Shown: positions 15,720 through 23,474 of the stretch, piece after piece
How the letters are laid out: every line of letters starts with the position of its first letter
Position numbering within the stretch: the first letter of the stretch is position 1
Origin: Nocardioides sp. SYSU D00065
Lineage (GTDB): Bacteria > Actinomycetota > Actinomycetes > Propionibacteriales > Nocardioidaceae
Length of the DNA: 64,000 nucleotides
Direction: 5' to 3'
Assembly (NCBI RefSeq): GCF_017916425.1
Contig: NZ_JAFMSX010000002.1
Span: forward strand, 924,413-988,412
The notes under the pieces: generated by a model
What the model was told of the DNA's origin: nothing
The model's database searches: none
The model's input: the letters and a program-made list of their open reading frames with translations, nothing else
Made by a program: the position numbers and the translations under genes

Positions 15720-16574
15720 CTAGCCGGTCCCTACTGCCAGGTAGGGCGCGTTGGACATGCGCAGGGCGTCGATCACGACCAGCAGCAGGTCGGGGCGTAC
15801 GGCAGGGGGCTCCGGCGCGAGCGAGAGGTGGACGAACAGCGCACGCAGGAACGCCTGCGGCGCCGCCGTGGGCGGGAACGGGTCGCTCGTCGCGCCCTTG
15901 CCGAACGCGTTGGCCCCGCTCCCGATGCGGTGCACCCACGGCTCGAGCACGTCGGTGCCCAGGGTGTCGCGCCGCAGGATCCGGATCGCCGCCTGAGCCA
16001 TCCGGTCGACCTCGCCGGACGCGAGGGGCTCGTCCGCGGGCTGCTCCAGCAGGCGCTCGGCGAGCACGTCGAGGAGCACGGCGTGCTCGGCTGCGGAGAG
16101 GTGGTGCGACTCGCCGAGGGCGGCGATGGAGTCGGCACCGTGGGCGATCGCGTGCGCCCAGCCCTTGCCGGGCACGAAGCCACGGGTGTCGCGCTCGGTG
16201 AGGAACCAGACGGCGATCCGGTCGCCCCAGTCGAGCACCTTCGCCCCGGGCAGGAGGTGCTGGTCGTTGTCGCGCTCGAGGCACTCGCCGAGGATGAGTG
16301 CGCTGAAGCTGCGCCGGAACACCGAGTCGGTGCCGCGCTCGCCGAGACCGGCGGAGAGGCCCGCGACCATCCCGTCGCCGAGCCCGGGGAGCAGGTCGTC
16401 GTAGACGCCGCGACCGATCCAGGTCGCCAGCGCGGGATAGGCGGTGCCGTCGCGGACCTCCGGCCGCGTGGAGCCGAGCATCGTGGTGAGTTCGGCCGTG
16501 AGGTCGTCGAGCGGGCGGTCCGCGGGGACCTCGAAGCCCGCCGCCTGGACCCGGTTCCAGTACGCCGTCGACAT
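15720..16574 (-). CDS. DUF2785 domain protein
   Basis: A 284-residue soluble, helix-rich protein (284 codons counted from ATG 16574). The RRSFSALILGECLERDN, GWAHAIAHGADSIAALG and FVHLSLAPEP stretches fit the DUF2785 family, whose function is unknown. Histidines in the GWAHAIAHGAD motif look like a conserved site. ATG 16583 or GTG 16604, also in frame, are possible earlier starts; a GGAGGTC overlaps the chosen ATG too closely to decide. It is divergent from pdtaS and first in a probable three-gene operon. Confidence 0.75.
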   Translation of the reverse strand: MSTAYWNRVQAAGFEVPADRPLDDLTAELTTMLGSTRPEVRDGTAYPALATWIGRGVYDDLLPGLGDGMVAGLSAGLGERGTDSVFRRSFSALILGECLERDNDQHLLPGAKVLDWGDRIAVWFLTERDTRGFVPGKGWAHAIAHGADSIAALGESHHLSAAEHAVLLDVLAERLLEQPADEPLASGEVDRMAQAAIRILRRDTLGTDVLEPWVHRIGSGANAFGKGATSDPFPPTAAPQAFLRALFVHLSLAPEPPAVRPDLLLVVIDALRMSNAPYLAVGTG

Positions 16575-16609
16575 GACCTCCATCCTGCCAGCCTGCGACG
16601 ACACAGCCC

Positions 16610-16615
16610 TAGTCT
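16610..16615 (+). promoter_or_regulatory. Leaderless -10 element of pdtaS
   Basis: TAGTCT six bases before the GTG at 16622. No ribosome-binding site is visible. Confidence 0.45.
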
Positions 16616-16621
16616 GGTCCG

Positions 16622-18091
16622 GTGCCCTCCCTCCACGAGCTCGTGCGAGCCCACACCGACCTCGTCGAGGACGACGTGGCGTGGCTCCAGCTGCTGATGG
16701 CGGACTGGCAGATCCTCGCCGACCTCTCCTTCGCCGACCTGGTGCTGTGGCTGCCGGACCAGGAGGGCAAGGGCTACTGGGCGGGCGGGCAGATGCGGCC
16801 CACGACCGGTCCGACGGCCCTCGTCGACGACGTGCTCGGCACGTTCATCCCGACTGGCCGGCGCCGGATGCTCGACGAGGCCCTCCAGACCGGGCGTCTG
16901 GTGCGCGAGGGCGACCCGGAGTGGCGCGACGACGTGCCCGTGCGGGTGGAGGTGATCCCCGTCCGCCGGGCCGGCCGGGTGCTGGCGCTGATCGCCCGCA
17001 ACACCAACCTGCTCGGCGTCCGCACGCCCAGCCGGCTCGAGCTGAGCTACCTGCAGACCGCGGCCGACCTGACCAAGATGATCGCCGCGGGCTGGTTCCC
17101 GCTGCCCGGGCAGCGCAGCGACCACGCTGACTCGCCGCGGGTGGGTGACGGGTTCGTCCGGCTCGACCCGGCGGGCCGCGTGGTCTACGCCAGCCCCAAC
17201 GGGCTGTCCGCCTACCGGCGGCTCGGACTGCAGGGCGACCTGACCGGGCTGGTGCTGACCGACCTCACCCGTGACCTGGTCCCGGCGCGCAAGCGGCCCG
17301 ACGAGGAGACGCTCAGCGCGGTGCTCGGCGGCCGCGACGGTCGTGCCACCGAGGTCGGCACCGACGAGGTGACCCTCATCGTGCGCAGCATCCCGCTGCG
17401 GCCCGAGGGCGAGCGCAGCGGGGCGCTGCTGCTGGTGCGCGACGTCACCGAGCTGCGCAGGCGCGACCGCGAGCTGGTGACCAAGGACGTCACCATCCGC
17501 GAGATCCACCACCGGGTGAAGAACAACCTCCAGACGGTGGCGGCGCTGCTGCGCCTGCAGGCGCGTCGTACGGGCGCCGACGACGCGAAGGCGGCGCTGG
17601 AGGAGGCGGTGCGCCGGGTCGGCTCGATCGCGATCGTGCACGAGACCCTGAGCCACGCCATCGAGGAGACGGTCGACTTCGACGACATCGCCGACCGGCT
17701 CGGCGCCATGGTGGTCGACGTCAGCGGGGTGGAGGTTCCGGTGCGCGTCGTGCGGGAGGGGTCCTTCGGCAAGCTGCCGTCGGAGGCCGCGACGCCGCTG
17801 GCCATGGTCCTCACGGAGGTCCTGCAGAACGCCGTGGAGCACGGGTACGCCGGCGTGACCGGGCGCACCGAGGGCAGGGTGGTGGTCACCGCCCGACGGA
17901 TCGTCGGGCGGTTGCACGTCGTGGTCGAGGACGACGGCCGGGGGCTGCCCGACGGGTTCGACCTCGACTCCTCGACCCAGCTGGGTCTGTCGATCGTCCG
18001 CACGCTCGTCGAGTCCGAGCTGGGCGGAGTGCTGGAGATCGGGCCGGGCACGCGCGGCACCCGCGTGCAGGCGGACCTACCGGTCGGCTGA
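16622..18091 (+). CDS. pdtaS: Cytoplasmic sensor histidine kinase PdtaS
   Basis: A 489-residue kinase with no membrane segment. The first 150 residues form a GAF-like sensor, about 175-280 a PAS domain (VRLDPAGRVVYASPNGL), then a HisKA_2-type dimerisation helix with EIHHRVKNNLQTVAALLRL (phosphoacceptor His296/297) and a HATPase domain (VLTEVLQNAVEHGY; DDGRGLPDG). This matches M. tuberculosis PdtaS (Rv3220c), which phosphorylates the ANTAR antiterminator PdtaR encoded elsewhere; no PdtaR gene is present here. As in mycobacteria, whiB1 lies next to it, convergently. Confidence 0.92.
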   Translation: MPSLHELVRAHTDLVEDDVAWLQLLMADWQILADLSFADLVLWLPDQEGKGYWAGGQMRPTTGPTALVDDVLGTFIPTGRRRMLDEALQTGRLVREGDPEWRDDVPVRVEVIPVRRAGRVLALIARNTNLLGVRTPSRLELSYLQTAADLTKMIAAGWFPLPGQRSDHADSPRVGDGFVRLDPAGRVVYASPNGLSAYRRLGLQGDLTGLVLTDLTRDLVPARKRPDEETLSAVLGGRDGRATEVGTDEVTLIVRSIPLRPEGERSGALLLVRDVTELRRRDRELVTKDVTIREIHHRVKNNLQTVAALLRLQARRTGADDAKAALEEAVRRVGSIAIVHETLSHAIEETVDFDDIADRLGAMVVDVSGVEVPVRVVREGSFGKLPSEAATPLAMVLTEVLQNAVEHGYAGVTGRTEGRVVVTARRIVGRLHVVVEDDGRGLPDGFDLDSSTQLGLSIVRTLVESELGGVLEIGPGTRGTRVQADLPVG

Positions 18092-18165
18092 GCACCGAAG
18101 GGACGTGCCGGGGGAGGTGCCGGGGGACGCGCCGGGGGAGGTGGCCGAGGTCGAGCGGTCCTGCG

Positions 18166-18417
18166 TCAGGCGGTCCGGATGCGGGCCCGGGCGTTGCGGC
18201 GCTTGAGGGCGCGGCGCTCGTCCTCGCTGAGGCCACCCCACACTCCGTGGTCCTGCCCGGCCTCCAGGGCCCAGGCGAGGCACTGCTCGCGCACCTCGCA
18301 GCGACGGCACACCTGCTTGGCCTCCTCGATCTGAAGGATCGCGGGTCCGGTGTTGCCGATTGGGAAGAACAGCTCAGGGTCCTCGTCGAGGCATGCGGAG
18401 CGGCTGCGCCAATCCAT
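18166..18417 (-). CDS. whiB1: WhiB-family iron-sulfur regulator WhiB1
   Basis: An 83-residue Wbl protein that binds a 4Fe-4S cluster reactive with nitric oxide and partners the housekeeping sigma factor. The four cluster cysteines are C9, C37, C40 and C46 (C-x2-C-x5-C), the GVWGG turn is at 58-62, and the basic DNA-binding tail LKRRNARARIRTA ends the protein. Spacing, length and location beside pdtaS identify the WhiB1 orthologue rather than other Wbl paralogues. GAGGGA lies ten bases before the ATG; an upstream extension to 18489 is rejected. Confidence 0.95.
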   Translation of the reverse strand: MDWRSRSACLDEDPELFFPIGNTGPAILQIEEAKQVCRRCEVREQCLAWALEAGQDHGVWGGLSEDERRALKRRNARARIRTA

Positions 18418-18518
18418 GAGTGGGGAAGTCCCTCTTTCTAGTTCACAGGCAAGTGCTGTTTGCGGACATTCAGCTGAGCCCGGGCGCACGACAGCGCAAC
18501 GACCAGACTGGCAAGACT

Positions 18519-18572
18519 TGAACGTTCACACAACCCCACACGCTGGTCGCGTCCGTCACAACTAGGGTTGTG
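18519..18572. promoter_or_regulatory. Two palindromes in the whiB1 upstream region
   Basis: TGAACGTTCA, a perfect 10-base palindrome, is at 18519-18528, about 100 bases upstream of whiB1. CACAAC-TAGG-GTTGTG is at 18557-18572; it overlaps the TAGGGT (18563-18568) that lies six bases before the GTG of the divergent membrane protein gene. Regulator identity is unknown. Confidence 0.5.
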
Positions 18573-18574
18573 CG

Positions 18575-18991
18575 GTGCCTGCCTCCCCGTCCCAGACGCC
18601 CGCCCCCGGTCCCGCTGCGCCGCCGCCCCTGGTGGTCGCGGCCTCGCTGGTCGCGGTCGAGGCGCTCGTGCTGGCGGCGCTCGGCGTCCTGGAGCTGGCG
18701 AACCTCCGGGCGATCCGCCTCACGATGGGGCTGACGACCTCGATCTTCTTCCTCGGTGCCGCCGCGGCGCTGGCCTGGTGCGCCTGGGCGCTGTGGAGGG
18801 TACGCCGATGGGCGCGGGGACCCGTCGTGATGGCGCAGCTCATCCAGCTCGGGCTCGCCTGGAACTTCTGGGCCGGATCCACCAGGGCGCTGGCCGCCGG
18901 CCTGGCGGTCGTCGCGCTCGTCGTGGTGCTCGGCGTGATGCACCCCGCCAGCACCGAGGTCCTCGAGGGCGACGCGCGGGTCGAACCCTGA
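18575..18991 (+). CDS. Four-helix integral membrane protein, no recognised family
   Basis: A 138-residue membrane protein with four predicted helices (about 18-42, 47-75, 82-103 and 104-125) after a Pro/Ala-rich N-terminus. The topology resembles small actinobacterial hypothetical membrane proteins; I do not recognise a specific function. The GTG start follows a TAGGGT element by six bases, so its mRNA is probably leaderless. It is divergent from whiB1 and convergent with sigF. Confidence 0.75.
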   Translation: MPASPSQTPAPGPAAPPPLVVAASLVAVEALVLAALGVLELANLRAIRLTMGLTTSIFFLGAAAALAWCAWALWRVRRWARGPVVMAQLIQLGLAWNFWAGSTRALAAGLAVVALVVVLGVMHPASTEVLEGDARVEP

Positions 18992-19003
18992 CGAGGTGGC
19001 CGC

Positions 19004-19840
19004 TCAGTCGGCCTCGAGCGACGAGCGCAGCTGGGCGAGGGTGCGCGTCAGCAGCCGGGAGACGTGCATCTGCGAGACGCCGATCTCCTCGGCGATCTGG
19101 GACTGGGTCATGTTCTTGAAGAAGCGGAGCAGCAGGATGCGCTTCTCCCGGTCGCCGAGGCCCTCGAGCAGCGGCTTGAGCGACTCGCGGATCTCGATGT
19201 GCTCGATGTTGGAGTCCTCCGCGCCGAGCGTCGACAGCATCGCCGGGGGACCGTCGTCGTCGTCGTCCGAGGCGTCGAGGGAGAGCGTCGCATAGGCGTG
19301 GGACGACTCGATGCCCTCCATGATCTCCTCGACCGTGCAGCCGATCACCTCGGCGAGCTCGCGAGGGGTGGGGGAGCGGCCGAGCTTCTGCGTGAGCTCT
19401 CCCGTGGCACTGCCGATCTGCATGCGCAGCTCCTGCAGCCGCCGCGGCACCCGGATCGCCCAGCCCTTGTCGCGGAAGTGACGCTTGATCTCGCCGATGA
19501 CCGTGGGCGTGGCATAGGTCGAGAACTCCACCCCGCGGTCGGTCTCGAACCGGTCCACCGCCTTGATCAGGCCGATCGTGCCGACCTGGACCAGGTCCTC
19601 GAAGGGCTCGCCGCGGTTGCGGAACCTGCGCGCGCAGTGCTCCACGAGCGAGAGGTGGAGGTGCACCAGGTCGTCGCGGGCGAGCGACCGGGCGGCATCG
19701 CTGGCCCCGTCGTCGCGCAGCACCGCGAAGAGCTCGGCACTGCGCGCGCGTACGTGCTCGAGGCCGCTCAGCACGACGTCCTCGTCGAGCTCGCGCTCCA
19801 TGGCGGCCTCGACCGCCCCGTCCCCCGTGTGTGCGCTCAT
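19004..19840 (-). CDS. sigF: General-stress sigma factor of the SigB/SigF/SigG family
   Basis: A group-3 sigma factor of 278 residues with regions 2 (FEDLVQVGTIGLIKAVDRF, EFSTYATPTVIGEIKRHFRDKGWAIRVPR), 3 (GELTQKLGRSPTPRELAEVIG) and 4 (LGDREKRILLLRFFKNMTQSQIAEEIGVSQMHVSRLL). These are typical of Streptomyces/Mycobacterium SigF. The chosen ATG follows the rsbW stop by one base; a GTG at 19855 overlapping rsbW is an alternative. Partner switching with the upstream RsbW-like protein is the expected control; no RsbV antagonist is encoded here. Confidence 0.9.
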   Translation of the reverse strand: MSAHTGDGAVEAAMERELDEDVVLSGLEHVRARSAELFAVLRDDGASDAARSLARDDLVHLHLSLVEHCARRFRNRGEPFEDLVQVGTIGLIKAVDRFETDRGVEFSTYATPTVIGEIKRHFRDKGWAIRVPRRLQELRMQIGSATGELTQKLGRSPTPRELAEVIGCTVEEIMEGIESSHAYATLSLDASDDDDDGPPAMLSTLGAEDSNIEHIEIRESLKPLLEGLGDREKRILLLRFFKNMTQSQIAEEIGVSQMHVSRLLTRTLAQLRSSLEAD

Positions 19841-19841
19841 G

Positions 19842-20258
19842 TCAGCGCTCGGCACCTGTCATTCCCGCAGCGACCGTCGAGGTCACCGTGAACCGGACGC
19901 GGAAGCGCCCGTCCTCGGGACCCGCCGACGCGTCGTGCGCCATCGTGTCGAGCACTTGCCAGGCGAAGCTCTCCGTGTCGAGGGCCGGGTCGTCGACCGC
20001 CTCGGTCTCGAGCTCCACCGTCATGGCCCCCCGGCCGAAGTGGAAGCACGCGACCAGGTCGGTCCCCGGGTCCGCCGCCGGTATCGCGAGGGCGGTGGCC
20101 TCGCCGATGGCTATGCGGAGGTCCTCGATGTCGTCGATCGTGAAGTCCAGCCGCGCCGCGAGGCCGGCGGCGGTGGTCCGCACGATCGTCGCGTAGGCAC
20201 CCTCAGCGGGCAGGCGGAGCTCGACGTCGGCGCGAGAGCCCCCCGTGTGTTCTGGCAT
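19842..20258 (-). CDS. rsbW: RsbW-like anti-sigma factor (HATPase_c_2)
   Basis: A 138-residue GHKL-fold protein. The N-box DDIEDLRIAIGEATALAI is at about 41-58, and the degenerate C-terminal ATP lid region fits serine-kinase anti-sigma factors, though the classical G1 box is weak (VELETEAVDDP). It should bind SigF and release it when an unphosphorylated anti-anti-sigma competes. It is directly upstream of sigF with a one-base gap, as in Streptomyces and mycobacteria. Confidence 0.85.
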   Translation of the reverse strand: MPEHTGGSRADVELRLPAEGAYATIVRTTAAGLAARLDFTIDDIEDLRIAIGEATALAIPAADPGTDLVACFHFGRGAMTVELETEAVDDPALDTESFAWQVLDTMAHDASAGPEDGRFRVRFTVTSTVAAGMTGAER

Positions 20259-20305
20259 CTGCGTCAGTGTCCCGTCGTCGAGCGGATGTCTGCTCCCACA
20301 CTAAC

Positions 20306-20340
20306 CGGGCCCGATCGCCACGAGGTGGCAATCGGGCCCG
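20306..20340 (-). terminator. Strong hairpin terminator of sodN
   Basis: 16-bp stem (20306-20321 with 20325-20340) with one G-U wobble on the reverse-strand RNA and a three-base loop, just past the sodN stop. The T-run is weak, as is usual in such GC-rich DNA. Confidence 0.8.
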
Positions 20341-20366
20341 CAGGGGTGGGACGGAGAAGGCGTCGC

Positions 20367-20771
20367 TCAGGCCTTCTTGGTCTCCCAGAAGATCTCGGCG
20401 ATCTCGTCGATCTTGGCCAGCAGCTGGTCGGCGACCTCGGCGTCGAGGACGGCCTTGGTGCCACCGCCGCCACCGGCGAGCTTGGTGGCCTCGTTGATCA
20501 GCGTGTGGAGCTGCGGGTACTTCTCGAAGTGCGGGGGCTTGAAGTAGTCGGTCCACAGCACCCAGAGGTGGTGCTTGACGAGGTCCGAGCGCTGCTCCTT
20601 GATCAGGATCGCGCGGGTGCGGAAGTCGGGGTCGTCGTTGTCGGCGACCTTGGCGATGATCGCCTTGATCGACTCGGCCTCGATGCGGGCCTGGGCGGGG
20701 TCGTAGACGCCGCAGGGGAGGTCGCAGTGGGCAGAGACCTCGACGGTGGGTGCGAGCAGGTGGCGGAGCAT
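20367..20771 (-). CDS. sodN: Nickel superoxide dismutase
   Basis: Converts superoxide to oxygen and peroxide at a nickel centre in the cytoplasm. The 134-residue precursor has a 14-residue propeptide (MLRHLLAPTVEVSA); cleavage exposes H15, and the nickel hook HCDLPCG with C16 and C20 follows, as in Streptomyces SodN. The remaining four-helix bundle is full length. AGAGGA lies six bases before the ATG. The maturation protease SodX is encoded divergently next to it. Confidence 0.97.
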   Translation of the reverse strand: MLRHLLAPTVEVSAHCDLPCGVYDPAQARIEAESIKAIIAKVADNDDPDFRTRAILIKEQRSDLVKHHLWVLWTDYFKPPHFEKYPQLHTLINEATKLAGGGGGTKAVLDAEVADQLLAKIDEIAEIFWETKKA

Positions 20772-20820
20772 CGGGTTCCTCTCGATGGTGGATCTGCGTC
20801 TGCCTGCGAGACTACTCCGC

Positions 20821-21201
20821 GTGGAGCGCGGTCGTCAGCGGGGTCTCGCCCGCCGAGGCGAGCCTCCGCGACCCCCGTTCGGCACGGCGGTGGTGCGCGG
20901 ACGCTCCATGCTCCCGACCCTGCGCGAGGGCGACCTGCTGCTGGTCCGCCACGGCGCCCGGGTGCGGCCCGGGGACCTGGTGGTCGCGCGCTTCGCGGAC
21001 GGCACGCTCACGGTCAAGCGGGCGGTGGAGCGGCGGCGTACGAGCACGGGGGGCGTCGGGTGGTGGCTGCTCAGCGACAACGCCGCCGAGGGCGTCGACT
21101 CCCGGCACCGCGGGCCCGTGGCCGAGGACGCGGTGCTGGCCGTCGTACGCCTGCGGGTGTGGCCCTGGCCACGTGTGGGACGCAGGCTCCGGGCCCGCTG
21201 A
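20821..21201 (+). CDS. sodX: Nickel SOD maturation protease SodX
   Basis: An S26 (signal peptidase-like) protease that removes the SodN propeptide. The catalytic serine lies in RGRSMLPTLREGDLLLV and the general-base lysine in GTLTVKRAV; the later LLSDNAAEGVDSR matches the S26 box E. No signal anchor is present, consistent with a cytoplasmic substrate. In-frame starts at 20785 and 20788 exist but would overlap the sodN leader, so GTG 20821 (126 residues) is preferred, with moderate certainty. Confidence 0.85.
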   Translation: MERGRQRGLARRGEPPRPPFGTAVVRGRSMLPTLREGDLLLVRHGARVRPGDLVVARFADGTLTVKRAVERRRTSTGGVGWWLLSDNAAEGVDSRHRGPVAEDAVLAVVRLRVWPWPRVGRRLRAR

Positions 21202-21220
21202 GCTGTGCCACCATCGCCGC

Positions 21221-22399
21221 ATGGCCACGCCTCATCCGCACGCGGGCGACCCCGTGTTCGACCTGCACGTCGGCGGCAAGATGGAGACCGTCTCGACGGT
21301 CGGCCTGCACGGCCCGGACGAGCTCTCCCTCGCCTACACCCCGGGTGTCGCGCGGGTGTGCGAGGCGATCGCCGCCGAGCCGTCGCTGACCGAGCACTAC
21401 ACGTGGGTGCCCAACACCGTCGCGGTGGTGACGGACGGCACCGCGGTGCTCGGACTCGGTGACATCGGCCCGGCCGCCGCGATGCCGGTGATGGAGGGCA
21501 AGGCCGTGCTGTTCAAGCAGTTCGGCGGTGTGGACGCCGTGCCGATCTGCCTGGACACCACCGACGTCGAGGAGATCATCGAGACGGTCGTCCGGCTCGC
21601 GCCGAGCTTCGGCGGCATCAACCTGGAGGACATCTCCGCGCCGCGCTGCTTCGAGATCGAGGAGCGGCTCAAGGAACGCCTCGACATCCCTGTCTTCCAC
21701 GACGACCAGCACGGCACCGCCGTCGTGGCGCTGGCTGCGCTCACGAACGCTTTGCAACTGACCGGACGCGACGCGGACACCGTGCGCGTCGTCGTGCAGG
21801 GCGCCGGCGCCGCCGGTGTGGCCGTGGCCCGCATCCTGCTCGAGGCCGGCGTGCGAGACGTCGTCGTGCTGGACCGCAAGGGCGTGCTCCACTCGTCGCG
21901 CTCCGACCTGACCGCGGTCAAGGCGGCGCTCGCCCGGGACACCGCCGACCGCGTCGACCGGCGCGGCACCTTCGCCCATGTGATGGCCGGCGCCGACGTC
22001 TACATCGGCGTCTCCGGCGGGCAGGTGCCGGAGGAGATCGTCGCCTCGATGGCCGACGACGCGATCGTCTTCGGCCTGGCCAACCCCACACCCGAGGTGC
22101 ACCCCGAGCTCGCGCGCAGGTACGCCCGCGTCGTGGCCACCGGCCGCTCCGACTTCCCCAACCAGATCAACAACGTCCTCGCCTTCCCCGGCATCTTCCG
22201 CGGGGCCTTCGACGTGCACGCGACCGCGATCACCGAGGGCATGAAGGTGGCGGCGGCCACCGCCCTCGCGTCCCTGGTCGGGGACGACCTGCGCGAGGAC
22301 CTGGTGATCCCGTCCCCCTTCGACCCTCGGGTGCCCGGGGCCGTCCGCGACGCGGTGGCCGAGGCGGCTCGCCGGGACGGGGTCGCGCGGCGTCCGTGA
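21221..22399 (+). CDS. NAD(P)-dependent malic enzyme
   Basis: Oxidatively decarboxylates malate to pyruvate. The 392-residue short form has the malic domain (LSLAYTPGVARVCEAI; KAVLFKQFGGVDAVPICLDT; INLEDISAPRCFEIE), the metal site FHDDQHGTA, and a Rossmann domain with GAGAAGVAVARIL. LANPTPEV and NQINNVLAFPGIFRGA are family signatures. Length and motifs match bacterial MaeA/MaeB-type enzymes lacking the phosphotransacetylase extension. Coenzyme preference cannot be read with confidence. Confidence 0.93.
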   Translation: MATPHPHAGDPVFDLHVGGKMETVSTVGLHGPDELSLAYTPGVARVCEAIAAEPSLTEHYTWVPNTVAVVTDGTAVLGLGDIGPAAAMPVMEGKAVLFKQFGGVDAVPICLDTTDVEEIIETVVRLAPSFGGINLEDISAPRCFEIEERLKERLDIPVFHDDQHGTAVVALAALTNALQLTGRDADTVRVVVQGAGAAGVAVARILLEAGVRDVVVLDRKGVLHSSRSDLTAVKAALARDTADRVDRRGTFAHVMAGADVYIGVSGGQVPEEIVASMADDAIVFGLANPTPEVHPELARRYARVVATGRSDFPNQINNVLAFPGIFRGAFDVHATAITEGMKVAAATALASLVGDDLREDLVIPSPFDPRVPGAVRDAVAEAARRDGVARRP

Positions 22400-22411
22400 G
22401 CGCGCGAGGGA

Positions 22412-23359
22412 CTACGCCTGGCCGTCTGCGACGACGACGACCTTGCCGCTGAGCGTGCCCGCGCCCGCACGTGCGTGGACCGAGGCCAGGTCGCGCAGGG
22501 CGACCCGTTCGGCCACGTCGACGACCAGCTCGCCGCGGTCGACCCGCGCGGTGAGCTCGGCGAGCTGCCCGGCGTCGCTGCGGACGTAGAGGTCGATCCC
22601 GCGCACCCCTCGCTCCTCGTCGCTCGGGGCGGGCATCCACACGGTGGTGTTGACGACCACGCCGCCGTCGGCGACCAGGTCGGTCAGCGCCGCGAGCTGC
22701 TCGGGCGAGACCGGCGCCAGATTGAGCAGAACGTCGACGCGCTCGGTCACGGCGGAGCTCACGTCGCCGGCCGTGTGGTCGACGACCTGGTGAGCCCCGC
22801 GCTCCAGCAGGCGTCGCTCGTGCCTCGCCGAGCCGGTGGCTACGACGGTGGCGCCCGCGGCTCGCGCGAGCTGGACGGCGTAGCCACCCACGGCGCCGCT
22901 GGCGCCGTTGACCAGGACCCGCTGGCCGGCGGTGAGCCCGGCGTGCTCGAAGAGGGCCTGCCATGCGGTGAGCCCGACCACGGGAAGCGCGGCCGCGTCG
23001 GCGAGCGGGATGGAGGCGGGGGCGGGAGCGAGGTCCCCGGCCGACACGAGCACGTGCTCGGCCGAGGCCCCGTCGACGACGAAGGGGAGGAACGCGACGA
23101 CCCGTGCTCCGACGGCGGGGGCGTCGACGTCGGGGCCGAGCGCGTCCACGGTGCCGGCGAGGTCGACGCCGGGGATGTGCGGGAGCGTCACAGGCATCGG
23201 GCCCTGCATGTTGCCCGCGCGGATGTTGGCGTCGACACCGTTGAACGACGTGCCGGCGACGCGGACCCGAACTTGGCCGGGGCCGGGCTCGGGGGTGGCG
23301 ACGTCCTCGTAGCGCAGGACGTCGGTGTCGCCGTACTGGTGGAACCGGATGGCCTTCAT
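22412..23359 (-). CDS. NADP-dependent quinone-type oxidoreductase (MDR superfamily)
   Basis: A 315-residue medium-chain reductase without catalytic zinc ligands. The GroES-like half includes VAGTSFNGVDANIRAG and IPGVDLAGTVDALG; the cofactor domain has VLVNGASGAVGGYAVQLARAAGATVVATG, favouring NADP(H). This is the zeta-crystallin/QOR type often induced by electrophiles. It is divergent from a MarR regulator with shared operator-like repeats, so it is probably that regulator's target. AGAAAGG precedes the ATG. Confidence 0.88.
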   Translation of the reverse strand: MKAIRFHQYGDTDVLRYEDVATPEPGPGQVRVRVAGTSFNGVDANIRAGNMQGPMPVTLPHIPGVDLAGTVDALGPDVDAPAVGARVVAFLPFVVDGASAEHVLVSAGDLAPAPASIPLADAAALPVVGLTAWQALFEHAGLTAGQRVLVNGASGAVGGYAVQLARAAGATVVATGSARHERRLLERGAHQVVDHTAGDVSSAVTERVDVLLNLAPVSPEQLAALTDLVADGGVVVNTTVWMPAPSDEERGVRGIDLYVRSDAGQLAELTARVDRGELVVDVAERVALRDLASVHARAGAGTLSGKVVVVADGQA

Positions 23360-23382
23360 GGCTGAACCTTTCTCAGGGATTG

Positions 23383-23459
23383 GTGCTTCGAATCTGAAGC
23401 ACATCGTTACCGTAGCAATGTTGCGAACTCGAAGCAAGTAATTCGAACACGAAGTACTT
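23383..23459. promoter_or_regulatory. Three operator-like inverted repeats between quinone reductase and MarR genes
   Basis: GTGCTTC-GAATCT-GAAGCAC (23383-23402, perfect 7-base arms), a half-preserved copy around 23421-23437 (GAACTC-GAAGCAA) and AAGTAATTC-GAACAC-GAAGTACTT (23436-23459, one mismatch in 9-base arms). All share a CTTC-GAAnnn-GAAG core. The last abuts the marR -10 (23462), and the first lies in the reductase leader. Confidence 0.75.
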
Positions 23460-23461
23460 GT

Positions 23462-23467
23462 TAGGGT
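23462..23467 (+). promoter_or_regulatory. Leaderless -10 element of the marR gene
   Basis: TAGGGT seven bases before ATG 23475, immediately behind the third operator repeat. Confidence 0.5.
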
Positions 23468-23474
23468 GGGTGGC

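Noticed and set aside
14334..16697. 787-codon frame opposite the TPP enzyme and DUF2785 genes
   Set aside because: No domain, no ribosome-binding site, and both opposing genes are convincing.
18418..18574. CRP site controlling whiB1 as in M. tuberculosis
   Set aside because: Half-sites (TTGTGA, GTGTGA) are present but no full TGTGA-N6-TCACA match was found.
20259..20366. SigF-dependent promoter (GTTT-N15-GGGTAT) before rsbW
   Set aside because: No GGGTAT-like element at proper spacing is visible; the region is dominated by the sodN terminator.
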